Below are positions 20,665 to 30,708 of a stretch of 62,867 bases of DNA, in pieces. The notes beneath the pieces are model-generated. The model was not told where the DNA came from, did no database searches, and was given only the letters and a program-made list of their open reading frames with translations. The translations under genes and the position numbers were made by a program. How positions within the stretch are numbered: the first letter of the stretch is position 1; every line of letters begins with the position of its first letter. The DNA is from Brevirhabdus sp. (GTDB lineage: Bacteria > Pseudomonadota > Alphaproteobacteria > Rhodobacterales > Rhodobacteraceae), in NCBI GenBank assembly GCA_024637315.1, contig JAGXFH010000069.1, forward strand, positions 1-62,867. The letters are read 5' to 3'.

Positions 20665-21693
20665 CTACTTGGCGAACAAGTCCGATTGACCCGGACCCTT
20701 CGGGGCCGCCAATCCCAGATGCGTCCAGGCCTTCGGCGCCAGCATCCGGCCGCGCGGGGTTCGCTGAATCAGGCCCTGCTGCAACAGAAACGGCTCGATC
20801 ACCTCCTCAAGGGAATCCCGGCTTTCAGACAAGGCCGCGGACATCGTTTCTATGCCGACCGGGCCACCAGCATAGTTTTCCGCAATCAGACCGAGATAGC
20901 GCCGATCCGCCCCGTCCAGTCCCAAGTGATCGACACCCAGCCGGGTCAGGGCACTGTCAGCAATGGAGCGGGTCAGACGGCCATCGCCCTCGACCACGGC
21001 AAAATCCACCACACGCCGCAACAGGCGACCCGCGATCCGGGGCGTCCCGCGGGCGCGCTTGGCGATTTCCATCGCGCCATCCGGTTCTGCCGGAATCCCC
21101 AGAAGTCGTGCCCCACGGCTGACGATTTCGTGCAGTTCGTCGACCGTGTAGAACAACAGCCTCGACGGGATACCGAAGCGATCCCGCAACGGGGTGGTCA
21201 GCAACCCCAGCCGGGTCGTCGCCCCGACCAGCGTGAACGGCTGCAATTCGATCCGAACCGTCCGCGCGGCGGGGCCCTCGCCGATCACCAGGTCAAGCTC
21301 GAAATCTTCCAGCGCCGGGTAAAGCACTTCCTCCACGGCGGGGTTCAACCGGTGAATCTCGTCGATGAACAAGACGTCGCGGGCTTCCAGATTTGTCAGG
21401 ATCGCGGCCAGATCACCCGCCTTCACCAGCACCGGCCCAGACGTCATGCGGAAGTTGACGCCAAGTTCGCGCGCCATGATCTGCGCAAGGGTTGTTTTGC
21501 CCAATCCTGGTGGGCCATGAAACAGTGTATGATCCATGGCCTCGCCACGGCGGCGGGCGGATTCGATGAACACCTTGAGGTTCGCCCGAAGCTCCTGCTG
21601 GCCAATGAACTCGTCCAGTACCTGTGGACGCAAAGCGCGGTCGCCGTCCTCGGGCTGCGGAAAGGGGCGAAGAGTCGGATCCGGCTCGCTCAT
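20665..21693 (-). CDS. ruvB: Holliday junction branch-migration helicase RuvB
   Basis: RuvB is the hexameric ATPase that drives branch migration with RuvA. The 342-residue protein has Walker [10 protein letters not shown] at 60-68, Walker [10 protein letters not shown], the sensor [18 protein letters not shown], and a C-terminal winged helix with [13 protein letters not shown] and [12 protein letters not shown]. It starts 4 bases after ruvA in the usual ruvC-ruvA-ruvB order. Confidence 0.97.
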   Translation of the reverse strand: MSEPDPTLRPFPQPEDGDRALRPQVLDEFIGQQELRANLKVFIESARRRGEAMDHTLFHGPPGLGKTTLAQIMARELGVNFRMTSGPVLVKAGDLAAILTNLEARDVLFIDEIHRLNPAVEEVLYPALEDFELDLVIGEGPAARTVRIELQPFTLVGATTRLGLLTTPLRDRFGIPSRLLFYTVDELHEIVSRGARLLGIPAEPDGAMEIAKRARGTPRIAGRLLRRVVDFAVVEGDGRLTRSIADSALTRLGVDHLGLDGADRRYLGLIAENYAGGPVGIETMSAALSESRDSLEEVIEPFLLQQGLIQRTPRGRMLAPKAWTHLGLAAPKGPGQSDLFAK

Positions 21694-21697
21694 ATCC

Positions 21698-22360
21698 TCA
21701 CCCTTTCGGCGCCAACAGTCTCAACGCGGTACGGATCAGAGCCGGGGTTTCGGCCTCGGGGGTCGCGGTTGCGGCCTCTGCGACTGCGCGCGCCGCGTCC
21801 CCCGGGCCATATCCAAGGTTTTGAAGCGCCGACAAGGCCTCGGACTGCGCCGAGGAATTTGCCGCTGCGGCCACTCGCGCCACGGGTTCGATCACATCAC
21901 TTGCGGAGGCCGATCGCTCATCCATCCGTGCCTCGAGAGCACTGCCCATCGCCATTACGGCGGGAGCCTTTTCCTTAAGCTCATTGACGACCCTTTGCGC
22001 GATTTTCGGGCCAACGCCGGGTGCCGCCTTGACTGCGTTCCAGTCGCCCATGGCAATCGCACGCGACACGCCATCTGCGCCAAGCGTGCCTAGAATCGCC
22101 ATCGACGCCTTCGCACCGATGCCTTGAACGCTCATCAAAAGCCGGTGCCATTCCTTCTCGACCAGCGTTGTAAAGCCGAAAAGTTGCAGCAAATCCTCAC
22201 GCACCAGCAGGTCGGTATAAAGCGCGGCCACCTCTCCCAAAGCTGGCAGCGCGGCCAGCGTTCGGTCGGATACATGAATGATGTAACCCACGCCTTTCAC
22301 GTCGATCAGCACGTGGTCGCTGCCGCGATAGTCAACCCGCCCTGCGATCTTGCCGATCAT
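21698..22360 (-). CDS. ruvA: Holliday junction binding protein RuvA
   Basis: RuvA is the tetrameric junction-recognition subunit of RuvABC. The 220-residue protein has an N-terminal OB fold ([24 protein letters not shown]), helix-hairpin-helix motifs ([16 protein letters not shown] and [20 protein letters not shown]) and a C-terminal domain III ([13 protein letters not shown]) that contacts RuvB. The start at MIGK overlaps the ruvC stop by ATGA. A longer start would overlap ruvC heavily. Confidence 0.96.
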   Translation of the reverse strand: MIGKIAGRVDYRGSDHVLIDVKGVGYIIHVSDRTLAALPALGEVAALYTDLLVREDLLQLFGFTTLVEKEWHRLLMSVQGIGAKASMAILGTLGADGVSRAIAMGDWNAVKAAPGVGPKIAQRVVNELKEKAPAVMAMGSALEARMDERSASASDVIEPVARVAAAANSSAQSEALSALQNLGYGPGDAARAVAEAATATPEAETPALIRTALRLLAPKG

Positions 22361-22863
22361 GCGCTTGCCTTTTTCAGCGCAGCCTGCAAACGACCGGCGG
22401 ATTGCGTGTGATGCGAATGGCAAATCGCGATGGCAAGCGCGTCCGCCGCATCCGGGCCCGCGATCTCGACCCCCGGCAATTGCAACCGCACCATGTGGCC
22501 GATTTGCCTCTTGTCGGCATGGCCGACCCCGACGACCGCTTTCTTGACCGCGTTAGGCGCGTATTCCCCGACCGGTATGCCCGCCTGCGCCGGCACCAGC
22601 ATCGCAATGCCACGGGCCTGGCCCAGTTTCAGCGTCCCGGCGCCGTCCTTGTTGACAAAGGTCTGCTCTACTGCCGCCCTGTCCGGGCGGTATTGCACAA
22701 AGATCGCGGTCAGTTGCTGGTGCAAACTCAGCAGGCGTAGGGCAAGATCTTCCCCGACCGAGCGGCAGATTCCATTGGCGACATGCGCGACTCGCGAGCC
22801 CTCGACATCGATCAGACCCCAACCGAGGGTCCGAAGACCGGGATCGATCCCGATTACGCGCAT
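22357..22863 (-). CDS. ruvC: Crossover junction endodeoxyribonuclease RuvC
   Basis: RuvC cuts Holliday junctions. The 168-residue protein has the retroviral integrase-like core: Asp7 in VIGIDPGL, the acidic residue in [11 protein letters not shown], and the C-terminal [12 protein letters not shown] pair. The start MRVIGIDPG gives the family N-terminus; in-frame ATGs upstream would add an unlikely leader. First gene of ruvCAB. Confidence 0.96.
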   Translation of the reverse strand: MRVIGIDPGLRTLGWGLIDVEGSRVAHVANGICRSVGEDLALRLLSLHQQLTAIFVQYRPDRAAVEQTFVNKDGAGTLKLGQARGIAMLVPAQAGIPVGEYAPNAVKKAVVGVGHADKRQIGHMVRLQLPGVEIAGPDAADALAIAICHSHHTQSAGRLQAALKKASA

Positions 22864-23190
22864 GAAACAGCCCTGCTCTTTGTTGCTTATTTGTCGATTA
22901 GCACGAAAGGCGAACATCCGCCAGCCTTTGCTGCGTCATAGGCGTTTGCCGCGATCTTGCCACAAAGCCGGCTCAACCGGTCTGAAATCGCCATTCCGCA
23001 GCTTCAAAGCGACATTTAGGTATGGCTTTTTTCGTAGCTTTGGTAATCGGTTAACCATCGCACTCTGACATGCAATGCGTGCATGGTTGCCATGCAAAAG
23101 TGATGCTTGTCCGCGCCGGATGTCGAGACTAACTGCCGATCAAGACGCTTCCAGGCGCAGCCCCGAAACACCGCTTCAAGGACCACTGAA
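22864..23190. other. Divergent promoter region between ruvC and the DUF1127 gene
   Basis: These 327 bases separate ruvC from a divergent small gene. I see no coding frame with family features. The stretch is more AT-rich than its neighbours around 23010-23110 and contains a GGTTAACC palindrome at 23049-23056 and a longer inverted repeat listed separately. Promoters for both genes are expected here, but no confident -35/-10 pair was found. Confidence 0.5.
23080..23096. promoter_or_regulatory. Perfect inverted repeat upstream of the DUF1127 gene
   Basis: TGCATGG-TTG-CCATGCA is a perfect 7-bp inverted repeat with a 3-base centre, ending 94 bases before the DUF1127 start. The size and position suit an operator for a dimeric regulator. 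The regulator is not identifiable from the motif alone. Confidence 0.4.
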
Positions 23191-23379
23191 ATGACCACGA
23201 TCGACACAACCCGCCCGATGTATGGCTCCCGTATCGGCGGTATCTTTGCATCCACGATCAACGCCTTCGTTGATTGGAATGACGCCCGCGTGACCCGCAA
23301 GGCCCTCGACAAGCTCACCGACCGTGAGTTGGACGATATCGGGCTTTGCCGCGGCGACATCGATTACATCGCCCGCTAG
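23191..23379 (+). CDS. DUF1127 small protein
   Basis: A 62-residue protein whose C-terminal half (VTRKALDKLTDRELDDIGLCRGDID) is the DUF1127/YjiS signature. These small Arg/Lys-rich proteins are widespread in alphaproteobacteria and often respond to stress or growth phase; some have been tied to RNA turnover and phosphate or carbon control. The N-terminus is short and variable, as usual. The gene stands alone with its own terminator 26 bases downstream, and an inverted repeat upstream may regulate it. Confidence 0.88.
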   Translation: MTTIDTTRPMYGSRIGGIFASTINAFVDWNDARVTRKALDKLTDRELDDIGLCRGDIDYIAR

Positions 23380-23404
23380 GTCGATTTTACGGATCAAGAT
23401 CGGA

Positions 23405-23435
23405 AAAGGCCGCTCTGAATGGAGCGGCCTTTTTC
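23405..23435 (+). terminator. Rho-independent terminator of the DUF1127 gene
   Basis: A perfect 11-bp stem (AAAGGCCGCTC with GAGCGGCCTTT), a 6-base loop and a T-run follow the DUF1127 stop by 26 bases. As the stem is flanked by A-runs and T-runs it may also work for the opposite strand. Confidence 0.93.
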
Positions 23436-23488
23436 TATGTCCAGACACGTACGAAAACCGTCACGCGAAGCGGAACCACCGATGAGAT

Positions 23489-23836
23489 TCAGCGCAGGAA
23501 GGGCCGAATCTGATCGGACACCCACAACGTGACCGGATCGGCCTTCATCGCATAGGCGCCCATCTTCTCGACCACGGTGCCGCTTTCCAGCAATGCCACG
23601 CGATCAGCGTAGGCTGTCGGACCCAGATGGGCGTACAGAAAACCCTTGAACGCCAGAAGGATCAAAAGGCACAGGAACAGGCCGCGCAATGGAAACAAGG
23701 ATGTTTGCCGACGCGGGCGCGCAATGATCAAGCCATCGTGATTGACCGTGGTGACATAACCGCGCGCGAGTTTCCGATGATGGCGATCAATACGCCGCAA
23801 GCGTTGACCGAACTGGATCTGTTTTGCGTCTGCCAT
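23489..23836 (-). CDS. Small single-pass membrane protein, unknown
   Basis: This gene encodes 115 residues: a basic, His/Arg-rich N-terminal part, one membrane segment (about 52-70, PLRGLFLCLLILLAFKGFLY) and a ~45-residue C-terminal part likely outside the membrane. The start MADAKQIQFG was chosen over an upstream one because the extra 25 residues look uncoded. It follows prmA by ~100 bases on the same strand. Not recognised beyond being the kind of conserved small membrane protein seen in Rhodobacterales. Confidence 0.6.
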   Translation of the reverse strand: MADAKQIQFGQRLRRIDRHHRKLARGYVTTVNHDGLIIARPRRQTSLFPLRGLFLCLLILLAFKGFLYAHLGPTAYADRVALLESGTVVEKMGAYAMKADPVTLWVSDQIRPFLR

Positions 23837-23935
23837 TGCAGCCTCGGTATCATGGCCCCCACCAATTGATCGAAGTATCCGGCCAAATATGGCGGGAATA
23901 TGGCGAACCATCCAAATCGGCCCGAAATCAGTCGG

Positions 23936-24811
23936 TTAGACTGGTTTTCGACAAAGTGTCAGCGTCGTCCACTCAACAATTTCCTCTCGATGGACAAGAT
24001 TGTATCCAACTTGGCGATAAACGGCCAGGAGCTCGTCGGCCTGTTCATTCAGAATACCCGACAGAATAACGAATCCTCCGGCGGCGCTGGCGAAGGCCAT
24101 GTCCGGAGCCAGATCGATCAGCGGTCCCTTCAGGATGTTGGCGAAGATCAGGTCGAAGCGCCCCTGCTCGTGCAACGCCTCTTGACTGAACCCGGTGGCC
24201 TTGATGCACCGCACCCGACCGGCCAGGCCGTTGGCGGCGACGTTTGCCTCTGCAACCTCGACGGCGACTTCATCTATATCGCTGGCCAGGACGGTTCCGG
24301 GAAAAACACGCGCGGCGGCCATAGCAAGCACAGCGGTGCCGCAGCCGATATCGGCAACATTCCGGCCGGTGAATCCCGTTGAAATCAAGCGCTCCAGCGC
24401 GCGCAGGCATCCCAGAGTTGTGCCGTGATGGCCAGTGCCAAAGGCCATGGCGGCTTCGATCAGCAGTGGAATCGCGCCATCGGGTATGTTTTCGGCATCA
24501 TGGCTGCCATAAACGAAAAACCGCCCGGCCCTGACCGGCGACAATTCGCGTCTGACCTGCGCGACCCAATCAACTTCCGGCAACTCCGAGACAGTGAACG
24601 GCTTGGCGCCATGAACGACCGCCAGCAAGGCAAGGCCAGCCTGGTCAGGCGGATCGGTGAAATAACCGCCGACCTCCCACCGGTCAGAGCCATCCTCGAT
24701 CATGAGGACGCCGACCCCGGTGGGTTCGGGATCGAGGCGTTCCATCGCCTCGGCCAGCGCATTTGCGGCGTCAGGTCCGGGTAGGGTCGTAAGGGCGGTG
24801 TAGGTGGGCAT
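23936..24811 (-). CDS. prmA: Ribosomal protein L11 methyltransferase
   Basis: PrmA methylates ribosomal protein L11 with S-adenosylmethionine. The 291-residue protein has the N-terminal substrate-recognition half and a C-terminal Rossmann methyltransferase with the SAM loop VADIGCGTAVLAMAAARV, ASDIDEVAVEVAEANV, and the catalytic-region motif FDLIFANILKGPLIDLAP. The preceding AFGTGHHGTT is also a family signature. It lies 11 bases downstream of the MFS gene on the same strand. Confidence 0.93.
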   Translation of the reverse strand: MPTYTALTTLPGPDAANALAEAMERLDPEPTGVGVLMIEDGSDRWEVGGYFTDPPDQAGLALLAVVHGAKPFTVSELPEVDWVAQVRRELSPVRAGRFFVYGSHDAENIPDGAIPLLIEAAMAFGTGHHGTTLGCLRALERLISTGFTGRNVADIGCGTAVLAMAAARVFPGTVLASDIDEVAVEVAEANVAANGLAGRVRCIKATGFSQEALHEQGRFDLIFANILKGPLIDLAPDMAFASAAGGFVILSGILNEQADELLAVYRQVGYNLVHREEIVEWTTLTLCRKPV

Positions 24812-24822
24812 GGCAGTCTTTT

Positions 24823-26052
24823 CTATTCAGCGGCGGCCGGGAGGATTGTCGAGAAAATCGTTTCGTTGCCCGGCTCCGGGTGGCGCGGGATCAACAGTGA
24901 CAGGCCCAGCGAAACGGCAGCCATGGCCGCCGCCAGACCGAAGACACTTCCCGGAGACGTGACCCAGAGGTAGCCCAACAGCGCCGGAAGAAAGACCGCC
25001 GCGATGTGGTTTATGGTGAAGGCCACCGCGGCGGTGGGCGCGATGTCCCGCGGGTCGGCTATTTTCTGGAAGTAGGTCTTTAGCGCAAATGCCAAAGCAA
25101 AAAACAGGTGGTCCAGCACATAGAGCACTGCCGCCAGCACGACGCCCCACCCAAAATAATAGATACCCCCATACGACAGGAAGACAATGATCAAGCCGAG
25201 ATACTCAAAACTAAGCGCACGCCTTTCACCCCATCGGGCAACGGCTTGCCCCATGAGCGGCGCAAAGATCATGTTGGCAATGAAGTTTATCAAGAAAAGT
25301 GATGTAATTTCATGCACTTCAAATCCAAATTTCTCTACCATCATGAAGGCGGCAAAGACCACGAAAATCTGACGCCGAGCACCTGACATGAACTGCAACG
25401 CATAGTATAGCCAATAGCGTTTGCGCAGCACAAAAGTTTTGAACTGGGGATGCGGAGCCTCGTACTGCGGATAAGCGAAGAAACAAAAAACTGCGACCAG
25501 CGCGGTAAACCCACCGGAAACCAGATAGACGATGTTATAAGACAGATCGAAACTTTTCCACGTCACGACCAGCAGGCCATAGGACAACAGCGAAGCAGCA
25601 GAGCCGATGCCGACGATCCAGCCCAGCGTCTGCGGGGCGCGTTTCTTGTCGATCCATTGAAGTTGCAGCGATTGATTGACGGTCTCGAAATAGTGGAATC
25701 CGATCGAAGAGATCATCGTCACCGTCAGCAGTCCCTCGAATGACGGGAACCATGCGGTAACCGCCGTGGCCGCGCCAAGCATGAGAAGCGATACGATTCC
25801 AAGGACCTGCTCTCGCATAAAAATGATCAGGGCGATCACGCCGACAGCGAGGAAGCCGGGAATTTCGCGCACTGTATGCAACCAGCCGATCTCGACCCCG
25901 GTAAAGCCCGCAGCATCAATGACGAAATTATTCAGAAGGGCCGACCAGGTGTTGAAGGCGATCGGCATGGCGAAGGCAAAGAGGAACAGCAAAGCGACCG
26001 GACGGCGCCATGCGGGCATCTCGTGGGCTGTGTCCGTGCCAATAATCCGCAT
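24823..26052 (-). CDS. MFS transporter
   Basis: A 409-residue protein with about 12 hydrophobic membrane segments arranged as two sixes around a cytoplasmic loop near the middle, as in the major facilitator superfamily. Recognisable parts include a long first segment (PVALLFLFAFAMPIAFNTWSALLNNFVI) and a loop with GQAVARWGERRAL after segment 7 or 8. The substrate is not evident. It is followed by prmA with an 11-base gap, so the two may be cotranscribed, though no functional link is known. Confidence 0.8.
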   Translation of the reverse strand: MRIIGTDTAHEMPAWRRPVALLFLFAFAMPIAFNTWSALLNNFVIDAAGFTGVEIGWLHTVREIPGFLAVGVIALIIFMREQVLGIVSLLMLGAATAVTAWFPSFEGLLTVTMISSIGFHYFETVNQSLQLQWIDKKRAPQTLGWIVGIGSAASLLSYGLLVVTWKSFDLSYNIVYLVSGGFTALVAVFCFFAYPQYEAPHPQFKTFVLRKRYWLYYALQFMSGARRQIFVVFAAFMMVEKFGFEVHEITSLFLINFIANMIFAPLMGQAVARWGERRALSFEYLGLIIVFLSYGGIYYFGWGVVLAAVLYVLDHLFFALAFALKTYFQKIADPRDIAPTAAVAFTINHIAAVFLPALLGYLWVTSPGSVFGLAAAMAAVSLGLSLLIPRHPEPGNETIFSTILPAAAE

Positions 26053-26266
26053 GGATCGGACATAATCCCAAATTTGGAAAGTGACGAGGGGAAAAAATCG
26101 GGCTCTTCACACCATCTTTGGTTCCTGACACCACTTCGCCCGAAGGTTTTCAAGTCTTGGCCACGTCACCGCCTGTTGGCTTTGCCGTCAGGCGCGGCCT
26201 CGTGCTCGGGCCCAAGGCGTCTTGACCGAAGTTTCACTCCCGGTACTGATCCGTAATTCGGCCGCA

Positions 26267-26809
26267 TCAGGTCAGCATGTAGCGGGCAAGCGGATCGTGG
26301 ACCGCCCCGCCACGCCCCACCTCCGAGCGGTAGAGCGTGACATGGTCGACCCGGAACGGCTCGGCCACGAAATCGGCATTTGCCAGCAGCCAGCGCCGCA
26401 GCCTCTCCATCTCGGGAGCGGTCACCCGGGCCGGAAACCTCGCCAGCGTCACATGCGGGCGAAACCGCTGTCGATCGAGCATCAAGCCGCTGCCATGCAA
26501 TAGCGAACGGATCTTGGCATGTAGCCGGTCAAGCGCTGGATTCGGCCCTGCACCGACGAACAGCACTTTCGGGGCATTGCCGCCGAATGTGTCGGTGCCT
26601 GCAAGTTGCAGATCGAAGGCCGGCAGATCGAGCGTGGTCAGCGCGGCATGAGCATCCTCGAGCAGTTCAACCGGCTGCTCGCCCAGAAAGGCAAGCGTCA
26701 GATGCAGGTTGTCGGGCGGCGCCAGACGACCGGTAGGCAGGTCGGACTGCAGCTTCGACAAGACGTCACACGCCAAGTCCGGCATGTCGATGGCGATGAA
26801 GGCACGCAT
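26267..26809 (-). CDS. thpR: RNA 2',3'-cyclic phosphodiesterase
   Basis: A 2H-family phosphoesterase of 180 residues with both HxTx catalytic motifs: HLTL at 36-39 and HVTL at 119-122. These enzymes open 2',3'-cyclic phosphate ends of RNA and were first known as RNA ligases. The start MRAFIAIDMP is the family N-terminus; an ATG further upstream would add 23 residues with no similarity. Confidence 0.88.
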   Translation of the reverse strand: MRAFIAIDMPDLACDVLSKLQSDLPTGRLAPPDNLHLTLAFLGEQPVELLEDAHAALTTLDLPAFDLQLAGTDTFGGNAPKVLFVGAGPNPALDRLHAKIRSLLHGSGLMLDRQRFRPHVTLARFPARVTAPEMERLRRWLLANADFVAEPFRVDHVTLYRSEVGRGGAVHDPLARYMLT

Positions 26810-26896
26810 AGGGATCCCGCTCCTTTTGCAATGACGCGACTCGCGCCCCTGCCACCTTGCGCCGCGCCCAAGCTGCACAGGGTCGGACTATTTCAA

Positions 26897-27019
26897 TCAA
26901 GAAGAATTGGCGGTACGCGCTGCTTCTTCTTCGGCAAGATATTCCCGCCATAGGCCCGTCCGAAAGTCCTCAGGGGCGACCGTATTGATCATGTCATGCG
27001 CCACAATCGCATCGTCCAA
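26897..27019 (-). CDS. Possible small acidic protein after priA
   Basis: A 40-codon frame with natural-looking composition (DDAIVAHDMINTV, PEDFRTGLWREYLAEEEA). It opens after a stop at the priA C-terminus and its only start near the front is a TTG 11 bases past the priA stop. The frame remains open back into priA, so an upstream non-standard start is possible. No family is recognised. It may be a short translationally coupled gene or chance. Confidence 0.3.
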   Translation of the reverse strand: MDDAIVAHDMINTVAPEDFRTGLWREYLAEEEAARTANSS

Positions 27020-27029
27020 CCAGTTGGTT

Positions 27030-29225
27030 TCAGTAAAAGCTTTGCGGGTCTATGTCGATTTGCAGGCGCAGATTGGCAGGCAGTCTAAACTGGGCGATCC
27101 ATTTTTGCAGCGCGGCCTGCAACGGCGCGGATTTCTCGGCCTTGACCAGCAAGCGCACTCGGTGGCGGCCGCGGATTCGGGCGATGGGCGCGGGCGCGGG
27201 TCCGAAGACCTGTGCCCCGATCTGGCGCAGAGGGGCGTCACGGCGGGCCATTTCGCCACCGAGATCGAACACTTCCTGCACGTTTGGAGAGGACAGGACG
27301 ATGCCCGCAAGTCGACCATAGGGCGGCACGCCGGCGGCCTGCCGTTCGGCGGCCTCGGCGCGCCAGAAACCCTCTTCATCGCCGGCAAGGATCGCGCGGA
27401 TCACCGGGTGCTCGGGCTGGTAGGTTTGCAAAAGTGCCACGCCCTTGTCGGAGGTGCGTCCGGCGCGGCCCGCCACCTGGCGCATCAGTTGGAACGTGCG
27501 TTCGGCCGCGCGCAGGTCTGACCCCTGCAGGCCGAGATCGGCGTCGATCACGCCGACGAGGGTCAGCAGCGGGAAATTGTGGCCCTTTGCCACCAGTTGG
27601 GTACCGATGATGATGTCGGCGGCACCCTCGGTGATGGCGACGATCTGTTCCTTGAGCGCGCGCGCCGAGCCGTAAAGGTCCGACGACAGCACCGCGATGC
27701 GCGCCTCGGGGAATAGCGCGGTGACCTCTTCGGCCAACCGCTCGACACCGGGGCCGACGGGGGCAAGGCGGTCCTCGGCCTCGCAATGCGGGCATGTCGT
27801 GGGCATCGGCTTGGTCTCGCCACACTGGTGGCAAACGAGGCGCTTGAGAAACCGGTGTTCGACCATGCGGGCGTCGCAGTGGTCACAGCCGATCTGGTGA
27901 CCACAGGCGCGGCAGATGGTGACCGGCGCGTAGCCGCGACGATTGAGAAACAGCAGAGATTGTTCTTTCAGATCAATGCGCTTGGTGACTTCGGCTTGCA
28001 GGCTCGGCGAGATCCAGCGATTGCCGGGCAGGGCTTCATTGCGCATGTCGATGGCCGCCATTTGCGGCAATTCGGCTGCGCCGAAGCGGCTGGTCAGTTC
28101 GAGTTTCTCATACTTGCCAGCCTCGGCATTCGCCCAGCTTTCAAGGCTGGGTGTGGCAGAGGCAAGGATGACCTGGGCGGCGTTGATCGAGGCGCGCAAC
28201 ACCGCCATGTCACGGGCTGAATACACAACGCCGTCTTCCTGCTTGTAGGAGGTGTCGTGTTCCTCGTCCACGACGATCAACCCAAGATCGCGAAACGGCA
28301 GGTAGAGCGCCGAGCGCGCGCCGATCACCATCTGCGCACCACCCTCGCCGACCATGCGCCAGACCCGTCGGCGCTCGGTCAAGGTGACACCGGAATGCCA
28401 TTCGGCGGGGCGCGCGCCAAAGCGCTGTTCGACGCGCGTGAGGAATTCGGCGGTAAGGGCGATCTCCGGCAACAAGACGAGGGCCTGGCGGTTTTGCATG
28501 AGGCATTCAGCGACGGCTTCGAGATAGACCTCGGTCTTGCCCGACCCCGTCACACCCTTGAGCAGAGTCGTGCCGTAGGTCCGGCCGGCGACGCGCGCGC
28601 GCAGGCGCGCAGCGGCGAGGGCCTGATCCACGGCAAGTTCCTTGCCTCCGTGATCGCCATCCATCCGGGGGTAAGGCAGGTCGCGGGGGCTGGCCTCTTC
28701 CGCGACGACGCCCTGTTTGACGAGACCCTTGATGACGGAGGTAGAAACTCCAGCCATCTCGGCCAGTTCGCCTAGAGTGAACGAGAGCCCGCAATAGTCG
28801 CCGAGTACCGCCAGAACCCGGCGACGGGCATCGGTTTCGCGGTCGGGCTGGCCGCGCCCCAGCCGGTAGACGGTTCGCATCGCGGGCGGGTCGCCCAACC
28901 CCGGAGAGCGGGTGGCCAGCCGCAACATGGCGGGCATCGGCGTCAACGTGTAATCCGCCACACGGGTCAGGAAGGTCTGCATTTCCTCGCGCATTGGCAC
29001 TGCGTCGAGCACCCGGATCACCGAACGGATCTTCGAGCGGTCGTAATCTCCCTGCCCCGCCCCCCAGACAACGCCCAGCACCTTGCGCGGGCCAAGCGGC
29101 ACCTCGACGAAAGCGCCGCTCATGCAGCCACCTTCGGGCGCCTTGTAGTCAAGGGTCCGGTCAAGCGGCTGGGTGGTCAGCACACCGACCAGTTCGCCTT
29201 CGTCAAAGAATCCCGGAGCGCCCAT
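27030..29225 (-). CDS. priA: Primosomal replication restart helicase PriA
   Basis: PriA reloads the replisome at stalled forks. The 731-residue protein has the N-terminal DNA-binding domain, superfamily 2 helicase motifs ([28 protein letters not shown]), the zinc-binding cysteines in [13 protein letters not shown] and CHQCGE...CPHC, and the C-terminal QVAGRAGR motif. The start [10 protein letters not shown] was chosen because the long upstream open frame lies antisense to the divergent transaldolase gene. Eighty-seven bases separate it from that gene. Confidence 0.95.
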   Translation of the reverse strand: MGAPGFFDEGELVGVLTTQPLDRTLDYKAPEGGCMSGAFVEVPLGPRKVLGVVWGAGQGDYDRSKIRSVIRVLDAVPMREEMQTFLTRVADYTLTPMPAMLRLATRSPGLGDPPAMRTVYRLGRGQPDRETDARRRVLAVLGDYCGLSFTLGELAEMAGVSTSVIKGLVKQGVVAEEASPRDLPYPRMDGDHGGKELAVDQALAAARLRARVAGRTYGTTLLKGVTGSGKTEVYLEAVAECLMQNRQALVLLPEIALTAEFLTRVEQRFGARPAEWHSGVTLTERRRVWRMVGEGGAQMVIGARSALYLPFRDLGLIVVDEEHDTSYKQEDGVVYSARDMAVLRASINAAQVILASATPSLESWANAEAGKYEKLELTSRFGAAELPQMAAIDMRNEALPGNRWISPSLQAEVTKRIDLKEQSLLFLNRRGYAPVTICRACGHQIGCDHCDARMVEHRFLKRLVCHQCGETKPMPTTCPHCEAEDRLAPVGPGVERLAEEVTALFPEARIAVLSSDLYGSARALKEQIVAITEGAADIIIGTQLVAKGHNFPLLTLVGVIDADLGLQGSDLRAAERTFQLMRQVAGRAGRTSDKGVALLQTYQPEHPVIRAILAGDEEGFWRAEAAERQAAGVPPYGRLAGIVLSSPNVQEVFDLGGEMARRDAPLRQIGAQVFGPAPAPIARIRGRHRVRLLVKAEKSAPLQAALQKWIAQFRLPANLRLQIDIDPQSFY

Positions 29226-29312
29226 GCCGTCACATTTGCCCGTTTGGGCTTTCGGGGCCAAGCCCCCTGCGGTAGAAGAACCGCAAATGATTACCCAAAG
29301 GGGATGCAAGAC

Positions 29313-29966
29313 ATGAGATTCTTCGTAGACACCGCCGATGTGGACGCGATCCGCGAACTGAACGACCTTGGCATGGTCGACGGCGTGACCACCAATCCGT
29401 CGCTGATCATGAAATCGGGACGCGACATCAAGGAAGTCACCAAAGAGATCTGCAACATGGTCGACGGCCCGGTTTCGGCAGAGACCGTGGCGCTCGACGC
29501 CGAGGGGATGATCGCCGAAGGCCGCGAGCTTGCCAAGATCGCCGACAACATCGCGATCAAGGTGCCGCTGACCTGGGCGGGCTTGAAGGCCTGCAAGGTG
29601 CTGACGGACGAGAACCGGATGGTCAATGTGACGCTGTGTTTTTCCGCCAACCAGGCGCTGCTGGCGGCGAAGGCGGGGGCGACTTTCATCTCTCCGTTCA
29701 TCGGGCGTTTGGACGATCTCAACCTCGACGGCATGGACCTGATCGCCGAGATCCGCCAGATCTACGACAATTACGGCTTTGAAACGGCTATCCTTGCCGC
29801 ATCGATCCGGTCGGCCAATCACATGAGCCAGGCAGCGCTGATCGGCGCAGATGTGGCGACTGCGCCACCAAACGTGATTAAAGCCATGGCAAACCACGTT
29901 CTGACCGACAAAGGACTGGACGCCTTCCTCGAGGATTGGAAAAAGACTGGTCAGAAGATCCTGTAA
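29313..29966 (+). CDS. fsa: Transaldolase-like enzyme (fructose-6-phosphate aldolase type)
   Basis: A 217-residue single-domain protein of the small transaldolase/FSA family. [25 protein letters not shown] and the Schiff-base lysine in [12 protein letters not shown] (Lys83) are all present. It performs either transaldolase or fructose-6-phosphate aldolase chemistry in the cytosol; length alone does not separate the two. The start follows AAGGGG by 9 bases; a second ATG 9 bases earlier is possible. It is followed by the DUF484 gene and xerC. Confidence 0.88.
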   Translation: MRFFVDTADVDAIRELNDLGMVDGVTTNPSLIMKSGRDIKEVTKEICNMVDGPVSAETVALDAEGMIAEGRELAKIADNIAIKVPLTWAGLKACKVLTDENRMVNVTLCFSANQALLAAKAGATFISPFIGRLDDLNLDGMDLIAEIRQIYDNYGFETAILAASIRSANHMSQAALIGADVATAPPNVIKAMANHVLTDKGLDAFLEDWKKTGQKIL

Positions 29967-30000
29967 AGCCGGAGCAACCGGCATGGACGAAGGAACAGGC

Positions 30001-30708
30001 ATGACGAGCACAGCAGCGATGATCGACGATCTGCGTGAAAAGATCATCGCCGACCCGGACGTCATTCTGGAAGATCGCGATGTAATGCGGGCACTGATCG
30101 CGGCCGGTGAGAGCGGTCTTGGCAACAATATCGTCGATCTGCGCGGTATCGCCCTGGAGCGTCTGGAATCTCGACTCGACCGGTTGGAGGATACCCATCG
30201 CAGCGTGATTGCGGCGGCGTACGAGAATCTGGCAGGGACCAACCAGGTACATCGCGCCCTGTTGCGACTGCTGGATCCGACCGATTTCGCGAGCTTCCTG
30301 CGCGATCTAGGCGGCGAGGTTGCCGAGATCCTGCGGGTCGATGCCGCGCGACTGGTCCTCGAAACGGTCAGCGACGAGGACAGAAAGGATGTTGCACAGC
30401 TTGAAAAGGTACTGGTCACGGCAGAGCCCGGTTTCATCGACAGCTACCTGACGCAGGGACGCAACGTGCCGGTGCGGCAGGTGGTGTTGCGGCAGGTTCA
30501 GCCGGACACCGATGTGATCTACGGCGAGACTCGCGACTGGATCCGGTCCGAGGCGTGCCTGAAACTCGATTTCGGCCCCGGCAGACTGCCCGGAATGCTG
30601 GTTCTGGGCGCGGAAGACCCGCATCAATTCAAGCCGACGCAAGGCACCGATCTCCTGGCATTCTTCGCAGGAGTGTTCGAGCGGGTCATGCGGCGCTGGC
30701 TGGCGTGA
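30001..30708 (+). CDS. DUF484-family protein
   Basis: A 235-residue protein with an N-terminal amphipathic region (MIDDLREKIIADPDVILEDRDVMRALI) and a GAF-like C-terminal part ending in TDLLAFFAGVFERVMRRWL. Proteins of this family lie next to xerC in many proteobacteria; a direct role is not established. The start was placed at the ATG after GAAGGA. The stop overlaps the xerC GTG start. Confidence 0.85.
   Translation: MTSTAAMIDDLREKIIADPDVILEDRDVMRALIAAGESGLGNNIVDLRGIALERLESRLDRLEDTHRSVIAAAYENLAGTNQVHRALLRLLDPTDFASFLRDLGGEVAEILRVDAARLVLETVSDEDRKDVAQLEKVLVTAEPGFIDSYLTQGRNVPVRQVVLRQVQPDTDVIYGETRDWIRSEACLKLDFGPGRLPGMLVLGAEDPHQFKPTQGTDLLAFFAGVFERVMRRWLA

Noticed and set aside
20617-21978. 453-codon frame antisense to ruvB and ruvA
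   Set aside because: ruvB and ruvA have full motifs on the minus strand; the plus-strand frame has mirrored composition only.
26053-26266. TCGGGC...GCCCGA pairing near the MFS gene as a terminator
   Set aside because: The arms are more than 40 bases apart and no T-run follows, so it is not a proper intrinsic terminator.
29226-30437. N-terminal extension of priA by ~400 codons
   Set aside because: The extension lies antisense to the transaldolase-like and DUF484 genes and has no PriA similarity; the usual PriA N-terminus starts at 29225.
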